A program made the translations under genes and the position numbers. From assembly GCA_958404085.1 (NCBI GenBank), contig CATXZX010000142.1, positions 1 to 5,807 on the forward strand: a stretch of 5,807 bases of DNA, given 5' to 3'. The stretch is from an uncultured Prevotellaceae bacterium (lineage in GTDB: Bacteria > Bacteroidota > Bacteroidia > Bacteroidales > Bacteroidaceae). The number at the start of each line of letters is the position of its first letter. The first letter of the stretch is position 1. Below, one piece after another: positions 1 through 5,807 of this stretch. A model generated the notes under the pieces. The model saw only the letters and a program-made list of their open reading frames with translations, had not been told where the DNA came from and ran no database searches.

Positions 1-393
1 GATGGTTTTGGCGAAAGCGGCGCCGAAACGTCCGGCCGACTGATTCTGAGAATGGCCGCCGGTGGAGCCTAAGATAAGTACGGCACCGCCCTGACGGGCA
101 AAGTTCTCGATGGTTAAGAAATCTTTTTCCGTATAGGGGGAACGGTCGTCGCACCCCAACAGCACCAGCAGATTAGCCCCTGAGAAATCAAAATCGTAAA
201 GGTTTCCCCAGTTGGCCACACAGGTCTGCCCCTGGAGGTACTGGGTACCGAAACGGCCGTCCGTATAGAACGAAAACGCATGCGACAAGTCGGTCACGGC
301 ATGGATGCGGGGTGTATTTTGTGCGTGGGCACTTGTGTAAAGACACATGCCGGTAAACAGGACGAGCAATCCTTTTTTGTGGAAGAATATCAT
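1..393 (-). CDS. Secreted protein, N-terminal 131 residues, GATase/DUF4350-like fold suspected (partial, runs off left edge)
   Basis: Reading the minus strand from the ATG at 391-393 gives 131 open codons to the window edge. The start is well fixed: an in-frame TAA lies nine codons upstream (418-420) with no other start between. The N-terminus MIFFHKKGLLVLFTGMCLY followed by TSAHA-QN is a classical Sec signal peptide: basic n-region (H5, K6, K7), hydrophobic core (8-19), AHA cleavage box at about 22-24 and Gln at +1. No lipobox is seen, so the protein is probably periplasmic or secreted rather than lipidated. Residues about 75-113 read as strand (NLLVLLGCDD), helix (TEKDFLTIENFARQG), strand (GAVLILGSTGG). 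This pattern resembles the ThuA/DUF4350/glutamine-amidotransferase-like domains found at the front of some larger secreted enzymes, including M60-like peptidases. That is inference from pattern, and the catalytic part would lie outside the window. The gene follows susCD but is separated from it by a terminator. A protein-coding gene is very likely; its function is uncertain. Confidence 0.85.
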   Translation of the reverse strand, partial: MIFFHKKGLLVLFTGMCLYTSAHAQNTPRIHAVTDLSHAFSFYTDGRFGTQYLQGQTCVANWGNLYDFDFSGANLLVLLGCDDRSPYTEKDFLTIENFARQGGAVLILGSTGGHSQNQSAGRFGAAFAKTI

Positions 394-423
394 TGTTGTA
401 TGTAATTTATAGGATGATTATCG

Positions 424-445
424 AGGTTGAACATAAAGACAACCT
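424..445 (-). other. Small hairpin in the leader of the 1-393 gene
   Basis: AGGTTG (424-429) and CAACCT (440-445) are perfect inverted repeats of 6 bp around a 10-base loop. The element lies 31 bases upstream of the ATG of the secreted-protein gene, so it could fold in that gene's 5' untranslated RNA. It has no U run in either direction and so is not a terminator. A regulatory role is only possible; 6-bp repeats also occur by chance. Confidence 0.3.
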
Positions 446-449
446 GACT

Positions 450-478
450 GTACGGTAAAACTTAAAAGTCCGGTACGG
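450..478. repeat. Two GTACGG direct repeats, also part of an imperfect palindrome, upstream of the 1-393 gene
   Basis: GTACGG occurs at 450-455 and again at 473-478, 23 bases apart, close to two helical turns. The first copy also pairs with CCGGTAC (470-476) as an inverted repeat with one bulged base, with ACTT/AAGT partly pairing inside. The arrangement would suit an operator for a dimeric regulator or a leader stem-loop. It lies in the gap between the susD terminator and the next start, where a promoter would be expected. No known binding motif was recognised. Confidence 0.25.
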
Positions 479-523
479 CATCTTTTTATTCAAAAAAGAC
501 AGTTTCATCGGAGAGACAGGCAT

Positions 524-564
524 AAAAAGCGGACCATGCCTTGAAATCAGCACAGCCCGCTTTT
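524..564 (-). terminator. Rho-independent terminator after susD
   Basis: In minus-strand RNA, AAAAGCGG (564-557) pairs perfectly with CCGCUUUU (532-525). Inside it, GCUGUGC (556-550) pairs with GCAUGGU (539-533) using three G-U wobbles. This makes a continuous 15-bp stem closed by a 10-base loop (549-540). The strand then reads UUUUU (528-524), the U run of an intrinsic terminator, partly shared with the stem. It begins 46 bases after the susD stop codon, the expected place for the end of a susCD transcript. On the plus strand the stem is followed by only four T, so it may work weakly in the other direction, but no plus-strand gene needs it. Confidence 0.85.
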
Positions 565-578
565 CGTTCTATTTAAAT

Positions 579-596
579 GCGCAACTTATTCTGCGC
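579..596 (-). other. Short GC hairpin in the susD 3' untranslated region
   Basis: GCGCA (579-583) and TGCGC (592-596) form a perfect 5-bp GC-rich stem around an 8-base loop, starting 14 bases past the susD stop. On the minus strand it is followed by ATTTAAAT (578-571), itself a palindrome, rather than a clean U run, so it is a poor terminator alone. Together with the strong stem-loop just downstream it could help protect the 3' end of the susCD mRNA from exonucleases; that role is inferred. Confidence 0.35.
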
Positions 597-610
597 CATA
601 CCCTTTTCTT

Positions 611-2935
611 TTATCTGGGGAGTGGCAGGAACCAGTTGTCACGCGTCAACAGCTTGGCCTTGAGCGCAGCATCGAGGGTGCCGTTACGGTTGGCAATCTT
701 GTTGGCGAACCATTCTACTCCGTTGGCTCTGTGACCGGAAACACGTACCAAGTCGCCGAAACGGAAGCCTTCGAAGGCAAACTCGAGTGCCATTTCGTCT
801 ACGATAAGGTCTTCGACTGCATCCTGAACGTCCTCCTTCGTGATAGGTTCGAAGGGGGCTATCAATTCTGGTTTGTTAATTACTTTGTCAATTGCGTTGT
901 AAGTGATGGTGGATTTGGTCTTGGCATAATAGTCGGGAGTTCCGGGGAACGTATCGGCCGCAGCCAATATTTTAGCAACAAACTGGTCCTTTTTGGCGCC
1001 CGTGTAACCGCGATTCGTAGCAATCTTGCCCGCTACACAGCGGTCATAGGTGTAGAGCGTATCGCGCACACCCTCGCTGGAACCGGAACCCAACGCATGG
1101 ATACCCATGTACCGGGAATTCTTCGTAATGAAGTGGTTATTGGTTGAATAGTTAGACTGCGGCATACTACCACTGCTGCCAGTTGAAGAAGACGAGAACT
1201 CGGAACGCTTGAAGTCGAGGAAGTTATACTGCTCGGCATCCTGCAATTCCTTCAACGAAATGTAGTAGGCACCGCAAGTATTCCATTCGTTCTCCACATA
1301 TTTAGAATACGGAATCGCACTCACAGTATCGACTGTGATAGAAATAATCGTATCAGCTTCCAAATCGCGAAGCGTATCGCGATTAATGGTATAATCGATG
1401 TCGATAGACGGTACAGAATAATTGCTCAAACCATCCTTGAGTACAGCGAAAGCATGCTGCGGGAAGCCCATACGGTTGATGGCCTCGGCATAGCGCAACC
1501 AAACCTGAGTGGCACGATACATGGTGTAGGCATAGAGGTTGCTGAAGCTGAACGCTGTATTCTGGTCGAGCGTACGGTTATACGAAGTCATCGACGGACG
1601 GGCGAATTTCGTAATGACACGCTTACGGACATTGTCGGCACCGAACGGAGTGAAAGCGCAAGACTGGTAGATACGGGCATCGCCGAGTTTCTCGGGATAA
1701 GAAATAACTGCCTCACCCGTCTGGTTGTCGCGGGACATCAGGTCGAACAAGCAATACTTCTGGCCATAGCTCAGGTTGACATAACCATCGGACGGAGCAA
1801 GCTGGAGGTACTTCTCGTCTGCCTCGACAGTGATAGCACCGGAAGTAACGACGTCGGTTACTTCGTCTTTACCGTTCTCATCCTTCTCGCCGGTCTCTTC
1901 ACCACCGGTGGTAATCGAACGCGACGTGGTCTTGAAGCCGTAGACATTGGACACGGCGGTCAGCATGCGGCCGAAAGTCTTGTTACCGGCACCGGCCACA
2001 AGCGTGATACGTTCGGGATTAGCATAAGCATAAATTCCGTCAGTCCAAGAAAATTCCGTGGGACGATAGTACTCTACGCCGGAGTTCGAAGAAATGTTAT
2101 AGAAGCAACTACTCTGCTCCACATAGGGCTGTCTGTCGCGCAAATAGTTGTAATACATCTCGGCAGCCTTCGGGTAGTTATTGGCAAGCAGGTAGAGGTC
2201 GCCATACACGAGGTAGAGCGGGAACATCAACTTACGGGATGCAATTTCGACACCGGAACCCGTCTTAAAGTTACCGTAGGAAGGAAGACCATAAGTCAAC
2301 TCGAACTGCAAGGCGCGGTCGAGACCGTGTTCCTGCAACAGGCGGACCAGATTGGACGGTGTAGCCACACTCTTGGTCTTGGCTTCGGAAATGGCATTCT
2401 TCAGGTCTTCCTGAAACTTCTGCTCTACATTCTCGCCTGCCTGCGTGTTGGAAATAGGAGTGGCGATGAAGGGAACACGACCGTAGAACTGAACCATCTG
2501 CATGTAGGTCCATGCACGGATAGCCTGAACCTGGGCATACTCACGACGCATGTAGTAGATACCGTTCTGCGTAATGGCCGTATCGGCAGAAGCCAGGTAG
2601 TAGTTACACTGGTTGATGATTTTGTAATAATCGGCAATGTTCAACAGACTGCAATCGCCGTCCTCGATGTCGAGGTAGTTGGCTATGTTGTTGATGGAGT
2701 CACTGGTGAAATCCGTGGTAGACGCTAAGTCACCACGGGCCTCACCCAAAATTACCTGACGCTCGGCAACATCCTGAACACTACGCATGATTCCGAGGAA
2801 CGAATAGAGCGTATCCTGCGCAAACTTCTCGGAATAGCGGTCCAAGTCCGGTGTCAGCATATCTTCACAGGAGGAGGTAAGTACACCGAACCCCATCAGG
2901 AAGAACATGAAATTTAGGATCGTTTTATTTTTCAT
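611..2935 (-). CDS. susD-like: SusD/RagB-family outer-membrane nutrient-binding lipoprotein (long form, 774 aa)
   Basis: This is a complete surface lipoprotein that pairs with the adjacent SusC transporter and captures glycan or peptide ligand as its extracellular lid. Residues 1-23 form a lipoprotein signal ending LTSSC, with C23 as the lipidated residue. E24 and D25 after it fit the acidic export signal of Bacteroidota surface lipoproteins. SusD hallmarks occur in order: helical YYKIINQCNYYL (about 103-114); AIRAWTYMQMVQFYGRVPF (138-156), matching the family helix that ends in yGdVP; WLRYAEAINRMG (479-490), the LRYAEA helix; EMALEFAFEGFRFGDLVR (714-731), matching ElafEGxRfxDLxR; and the C-terminal NWFLPLP. 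The RYMGIHALGSG segment (608-618) seems typical of one subfamily. At 774 aa it exceeds the usual 500-650, through an acidic loop (346-361), a Ser/Gly-rich stretch (580-590) and surrounding sequence. Seven cysteines besides C23 are present. The start is supported by the signal peptide and by the in-frame susC stop four codons upstream. It is co-transcribed with susC and ends before a terminator. The family is certain; the substrate is unknown. Confidence 0.97.
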   Translation of the reverse strand: MKNKTILNFMFFLMGFGVLTSSCEDMLTPDLDRYSEKFAQDTLYSFLGIMRSVQDVAERQVILGEARGDLASTTDFTSDSINNIANYLDIEDGDCSLLNIADYYKIINQCNYYLASADTAITQNGIYYMRREYAQVQAIRAWTYMQMVQFYGRVPFIATPISNTQAGENVEQKFQEDLKNAISEAKTKSVATPSNLVRLLQEHGLDRALQFELTYGLPSYGNFKTGSGVEIASRKLMFPLYLVYGDLYLLANNYPKAAEMYYNYLRDRQPYVEQSSCFYNISSNSGVEYYRPTEFSWTDGIYAYANPERITLVAGAGNKTFGRMLTAVSNVYGFKTTSRSITTGGEETGEKDENGKDEVTDVVTSGAITVEADEKYLQLAPSDGYVNLSYGQKYCLFDLMSRDNQTGEAVISYPEKLGDARIYQSCAFTPFGADNVRKRVITKFARPSMTSYNRTLDQNTAFSFSNLYAYTMYRATQVWLRYAEAINRMGFPQHAFAVLKDGLSNYSVPSIDIDYTINRDTLRDLEADTIISITVDTVSAIPYSKYVENEWNTCGAYYISLKELQDAEQYNFLDFKRSEFSSSSTGSSGSMPQSNYSTNNHFITKNSRYMGIHALGSGSSEGVRDTLYTYDRCVAGKIATNRGYTGAKKDQFVAKILAAADTFPGTPDYYAKTKSTITYNAIDKVINKPELIAPFEPITKEDVQDAVEDLIVDEMALEFAFEGFRFGDLVRVSGHRANGVEWFANKIANRNGTLDAALKAKLLTRDNWFLPLPR

Positions 2936-2947
2936 TGTTTCTCTTTT
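2936..2947 (-). promoter_or_regulatory. susC-susD junction and susD ribosome-binding region
   Basis: Only 12 bases separate the susC TAA (2948-2950) from the susD ATG (2933-2935). On the coding strand they read AAAAGAGAAACA, purine-rich with a weak AGAG core but no full Shine-Dalgarno, as is common in Bacteroidota. The spacing implies one transcript and probably translational coupling. The gap is an exact multiple of three, so the two genes share a reading frame. Confidence 0.6.
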
Positions 2948-5807
2948 TTACAAGTTAATGGTTACACCTAAGTTAAAGTTGATGTTCTGCGGGAGCATAC
3001 CGTTGTCGATACCTTGATACAATACGCTGTTGCTGCAAGAAACTTCGGGGTCATTACCCAGATACTTTGTAATGGTGAATACATTGTTAGCCTCGCCCCA
3101 TACGGAGATACCCTGCAACCAGCTCAAAGCTACCGGCAGTTTGTAGGTGAGACGTACTTTCTTCAGTTTCAGGTAAGAACCGTCCTCGATCCAACGATCG
3201 GAGAAACGCTCGTTGTTAACCCATGAAGAACTCTCGGGAGACATTACACGAGGAATATCGGTAACCTGACCGTCGTAGGTCCAACGGTTTACGAGAGCGG
3301 TAGTCTGGTTGATGGCATTGTTGCCGGCCTCGAGCATGGAACGCTGGTAGTTGTAGATGTCGTTACCCAAAGAATACTTCAGGCTGACATCCAGACGCCA
3401 GTGCTTGTAGGTAAGGCTTGTATAGATATTACCGTAGAGGTCGGGGTTCGGGTTTCCGATTTCGACCATGTCGACCTCAGAGATCCAACCGTCACCGTTC
3501 TGGTCGACGAAGTGAACGTCACCGGCGTTGAAGTTGCGAGAAGGCTGTCCGACGATTCCGGTAGGATACTTCAGATAACCTTTGTTGCCTGTAACCTTGT
3601 CGGTATGTGCCTGCGATGCTTCCTTGTCGGAGCTGAACACACCAGCGGTCTTGTAACCGTAGAATACACCAGCGGAACTACCCACAGCAGTCAGGACATT
3701 GTCTGTGCCATAGATGGAACTGGTATAACCCTTGATGATACGGGGGTCGCCTACCTTGTTGCCGTTTTCGTCGAGAGCGTAAACCTTCATCTCGGTGCCG
3801 GCAGGCAGTTTGGTGATTTCGTTCTTGTAGTGACCGAGTGTGAAACCGGCTTCCCACTTGAAGTTCTTATTGTTGATGAGGATAGCATTGACGCTGGCAT
3901 CGATACCGGTATTTTCCATCGCACCGTCGTTAGACCAGATGTAAGGAATACCCGTGATGTAGCTTACATTCTTCTTCGTCAGCAAATTGGAGGTCTTTCC
4001 ATAGAAGAAACCTACGCCGAGAGAGAGACGGTTGTCGAGCAGGGCCGTCTGCAGACCTACGTTGAAACGGCGGGTTGTTTCCCACTGGATCTCGGGGTTC
4101 TCGATGTTGGCAAGCATGATGGCAGTTGCCTTGTCCATGAACTTGGTATTGGCAAAATAGGTACGGCTTGCATAGTAGTCGATGTTGTCGTTACCGCTTT
4201 CGTCGTAACCGGCAGTCAGTTTCAGGTAGTTGATAGCCTTCACGTCGAACCAAGGCTCGGCACTGATGACCCAAGCAGCCTGCAAAGACGGGAATACGCC
4301 CCATTTTACACCGAAGAGTTTTACACCCTCGCTGGCCTCCTTACCGAAACGTGAAGATGCCTCCATAGAAAGCATACCGGTGAGGAAATACTTGTTCATG
4401 TAATTGTAATCGGCATTGAGGTAGTATGCCATGTTGATCCAGGTATCGTTGGAACCGCCGTAATCGAGGTACTGGAGATTGTAGCTCAGGTTAGGCATCT
4501 TGTCGTTACCGTTGTTGAAACCGCGCACGTAACTGTCGGAGAAGGTGTAGGACGCCAGACGGAAACCGCCGAAGAGGTTCAGGTAATGGGCACCCATCTG
4601 TTTTCTCCAGTCGATACGCAAGTCATTGAATACGGTAGACTCCTTGCCGAACTGGCTCTTCACGGTACTGTTGATATTACCGAGACCTTCGACCAGTTTG
4701 TTAGGCGTACCGTTCACCGGAAGATAGTATTTCTCGCTGGTGCGGCTCAGGCTGTAGTTAAAGCGGTCGGAGATAGAGAGGTTCTTGCTGATTTCGTAAC
4801 GCGGACGTACGTTGACACCGAACATGGTCTGCTCCTGGAAGTTGCGGGTCTCGCCGGAACCGTTCAGGAGAATCCAGTAGGGATTGGCCAACGGGTCGAA
4901 ACCGAACGACTCACCGTAACGCAACGGGTCATCGGCAGTAGTAGATACATACTTGCCGGCATAGACGTCGGTAGAACGGCGCGAAATGTTGCGACCGGTA
5001 ACAGGATCGTAAATCGTATTGTAAGCGTAGTTGCTCAGGAACGGAGACTGAATCAAACCGAGTACGTTGGGCGAGGAAATATTGGCCTCGGAATAGTCGG
5101 GAGCCCAACCGTTGTCGCGCAAATCGTAATTGACACGGCTGAAAGTAAAGTCAACCTGCGAAGTAAACTTGTCGGCCAAAAGAATATCGGTATTGAAACG
5201 GATGTTCAGACGATCGAAGTTGTTCTTCTTGGCTGTAGCATCGGATGCTGAATAACCCAATGACAAGTTGTACATAGCAACCTCGTCACCACCCTCTACG
5301 CTGATTTTGTAGTTCTGGGTAAAGGCGGGAGAATAGAGGTCTTTGGACCAGTCGGTATTGTTATGGTACACGTCGTAGAGTACATAGCTCGGATCTTCGT
5401 TCAGGAAGGGAATAGCGGTGTTGGCACCCATGTACTCTGCACGGTCTGTCGTACCGATAAGTTCGGACAGGTAGCTGCGGAACTGCGAACCGTTCATCAC
5501 GTCGAGCGTGGAAGGTACGAGTTCGAAACCGCCATAAGCACGTACATTGATACGGGTAGCCATGCTCTTACCGCGCTTGGTATTGATAAGAAGCACACCG
5601 TTGGCACCCTTGGCACCGTACTGCGCCGTTCCGTTGCGGACGACCTGTACTTCGTCGATGTCTTCAACGTCGATGATGTTGAACAGGTTGTTGAAGAAAC
5701 CGTCGTGGATGGTCGTACGGTCGTACTGCATATCCCACATTACTCCGTCGACGATAACCAACGGCTGGCTGACAGAGTTCAATGAGGTAAGACCGTTGAT
5801 GAACATG
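2948..5807 (-). CDS. susC-like: SusC/RagA-family TonB-dependent outer-membrane transporter (5' end missing)
   Basis: This TonB-dependent transporter forms a 22-strand barrel with a plug and imports ligand delivered by SusD. Open reading continues to the right edge. The ATG at 5804-5806 is an internal Met, because residues before it would belong to the plug. The signal peptide, the carboxypeptidase-regulatory-like N-terminal domain, the TonB box and the first part of the plug are therefore outside the window. Counting from that Met, the plug remnant is residues 1-79: SQPLVIVDGV (13-22) and the closing GAKGANGVLLINTKRG (64-79). The barrel follows with family signatures: YFLTGMLSMEASSRFG (473-488), FPSLQAAWVISAEPWF (505-520), NPEIQWETTRRFNVGL (570-585), GVFYGYKTAGVF (713-724), AGDVHFVDQNGDGWIS (761-776), RWIEDGSYLKLKKVRL (871-886) and LGNDPEVS (916-923). 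The 952 residues seen, plus roughly 100-200 missing, fit the family's usual 1000-1100. D768-D779 form an EF-hand-like DxNxDG loop. The last residue is Leu rather than the aromatic usual for barrel proteins. The family is certain; the substrate cannot be deduced. Confidence 0.97.
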   Translation of the reverse strand, partial: MFINGLTSLNSVSQPLVIVDGVMWDMQYDRTTIHDGFFNNLFNIIDVEDIDEVQVVRNGTAQYGAKGANGVLLINTKRGKSMATRINVRAYGGFELVPSTLDVMNGSQFRSYLSELIGTTDRAEYMGANTAIPFLNEDPSYVLYDVYHNNTDWSKDLYSPAFTQNYKISVEGGDEVAMYNLSLGYSASDATAKKNNFDRLNIRFNTDILLADKFTSQVDFTFSRVNYDLRDNGWAPDYSEANISSPNVLGLIQSPFLSNYAYNTIYDPVTGRNISRRSTDVYAGKYVSTTADDPLRYGESFGFDPLANPYWILLNGSGETRNFQEQTMFGVNVRPRYEISKNLSISDRFNYSLSRTSEKYYLPVNGTPNKLVEGLGNINSTVKSQFGKESTVFNDLRIDWRKQMGAHYLNLFGGFRLASYTFSDSYVRGFNNGNDKMPNLSYNLQYLDYGGSNDTWINMAYYLNADYNYMNKYFLTGMLSMEASSRFGKEASEGVKLFGVKWGVFPSLQAAWVISAEPWFDVKAINYLKLTAGYDESGNDNIDYYASRTYFANTKFMDKATAIMLANIENPEIQWETTRRFNVGLQTALLDNRLSLGVGFFYGKTSNLLTKKNVSYITGIPYIWSNDGAMENTGIDASVNAILINNKNFKWEAGFTLGHYKNEITKLPAGTEMKVYALDENGNKVGDPRIIKGYTSSIYGTDNVLTAVGSSAGVFYGYKTAGVFSSDKEASQAHTDKVTGNKGYLKYPTGIVGQPSRNFNAGDVHFVDQNGDGWISEVDMVEIGNPNPDLYGNIYTSLTYKHWRLDVSLKYSLGNDIYNYQRSMLEAGNNAINQTTALVNRWTYDGQVTDIPRVMSPESSSWVNNERFSDRWIEDGSYLKLKKVRLTYKLPVALSWLQGISVWGEANNVFTITKYLGNDPEVSCSNSVLYQGIDNGMLPQNINFNLGVTINL

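Noticed and set aside
457..464. TAAGTTTT on the minus strand as a Bacteroides -7 box (consensus TAnnTTTG) for the 1-393 gene
   Set aside because: Five of six fixed bases match, but the only TTTG upstream (491-494) is 26 bases away instead of about 19-21. TATGTTCA (435-428) is a weaker alternative. Neither is strong enough to list as a promoter.
394..610. A small gene or an insertion-sequence remnant in the intergenic gap
   Set aside because: No signal of a coding frame with a start context was seen on either strand, and there are no terminal inverted repeats or target duplications. The content is explained by the terminator, small hairpins and a leader.
731..1147. A 138-codon plus-strand frame and several 68-80-codon minus-strand frames inside susD
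   Set aside because: They overlap conserved SusD coding sequence in other frames and show only shadow-type composition.
1454..2728. A 424-codon open frame on the plus strand, antisense to susD
   Set aside because: It lies wholly inside a well-supported susD gene. Its translation is Val/Ile/Gly/Arg-rich, with no domain, signal or credible start context. It is an antisense shadow of the codon bias.
3401..4354. A 317-codon plus-strand open frame antisense to susC, plus others at 3014-3226, 4586-5251 and 5363-5785
   Set aside because: All lie inside the transporter gene, whose family motifs run unbroken through the region. The antisense translations show no recognisable features.
5804..5806. 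The ATG near the right edge as the start of the SusC gene
   Set aside because: The protein would begin in the middle of the plug, without signal peptide or N-terminal domain. The frame is open to the edge, so the gene is truncated by the window, not naturally short.

Overview
The window looks like part of a Bacteroidota (most likely Bacteroidales) chromosome. The main evidence is a SusC-type TonB-dependent transporter followed directly by a SusD-type surface lipoprotein, the core pair of a polysaccharide or glycan utilization locus. Other signs agree: A/T-rich gene starts without a strong Shine-Dalgarno, a lipoprotein signal followed by acidic residues after the lipid-bearing Cys, and a signal peptide predicted to be cut before Gln. 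Genus and substrate cannot be read from this sequence.

All real genes lie on the minus strand, so transcription runs from high to low coordinates. From the right edge there are three genes. (1) A susC-like gene (2948-5807) is missing its 5' end; the window starts inside the plug domain. (2) After 12 bases comes a complete susD-like gene (611-2935, 774 aa), long for the family. (3) After a 217-base gap comes the first 131 codons of a secreted protein (1-393), which runs off the left edge. Its visible part looks like an alpha/beta, glutamine-amidotransferase-like domain, but no family is assigned with confidence.

The 394-610 gap is informative. About 47 bases past the susD stop is a strong intrinsic terminator (15-bp stem, 10-nt loop, U run), preceded by a small hairpin. 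Between the terminator and the third gene are another short hairpin and two GTACGG copies 23 bases apart. The third gene is therefore probably not simply the tail of the susCD transcript: it either has its own promoter or depends on readthrough.

SusC and SusD should work together at the outer membrane. SusD forms a lid that captures ligand at the cell surface, and SusC imports it using TonB energy. The third protein is exported and may act on the same substrate, but this rests only on position. No RNA gene, mobile element, CRISPR array, integrase or tRNA was seen. I found no convincing new system here. The points most worth following are the third gene's identity, its transcriptional separation, and the insertions in the long SusD.
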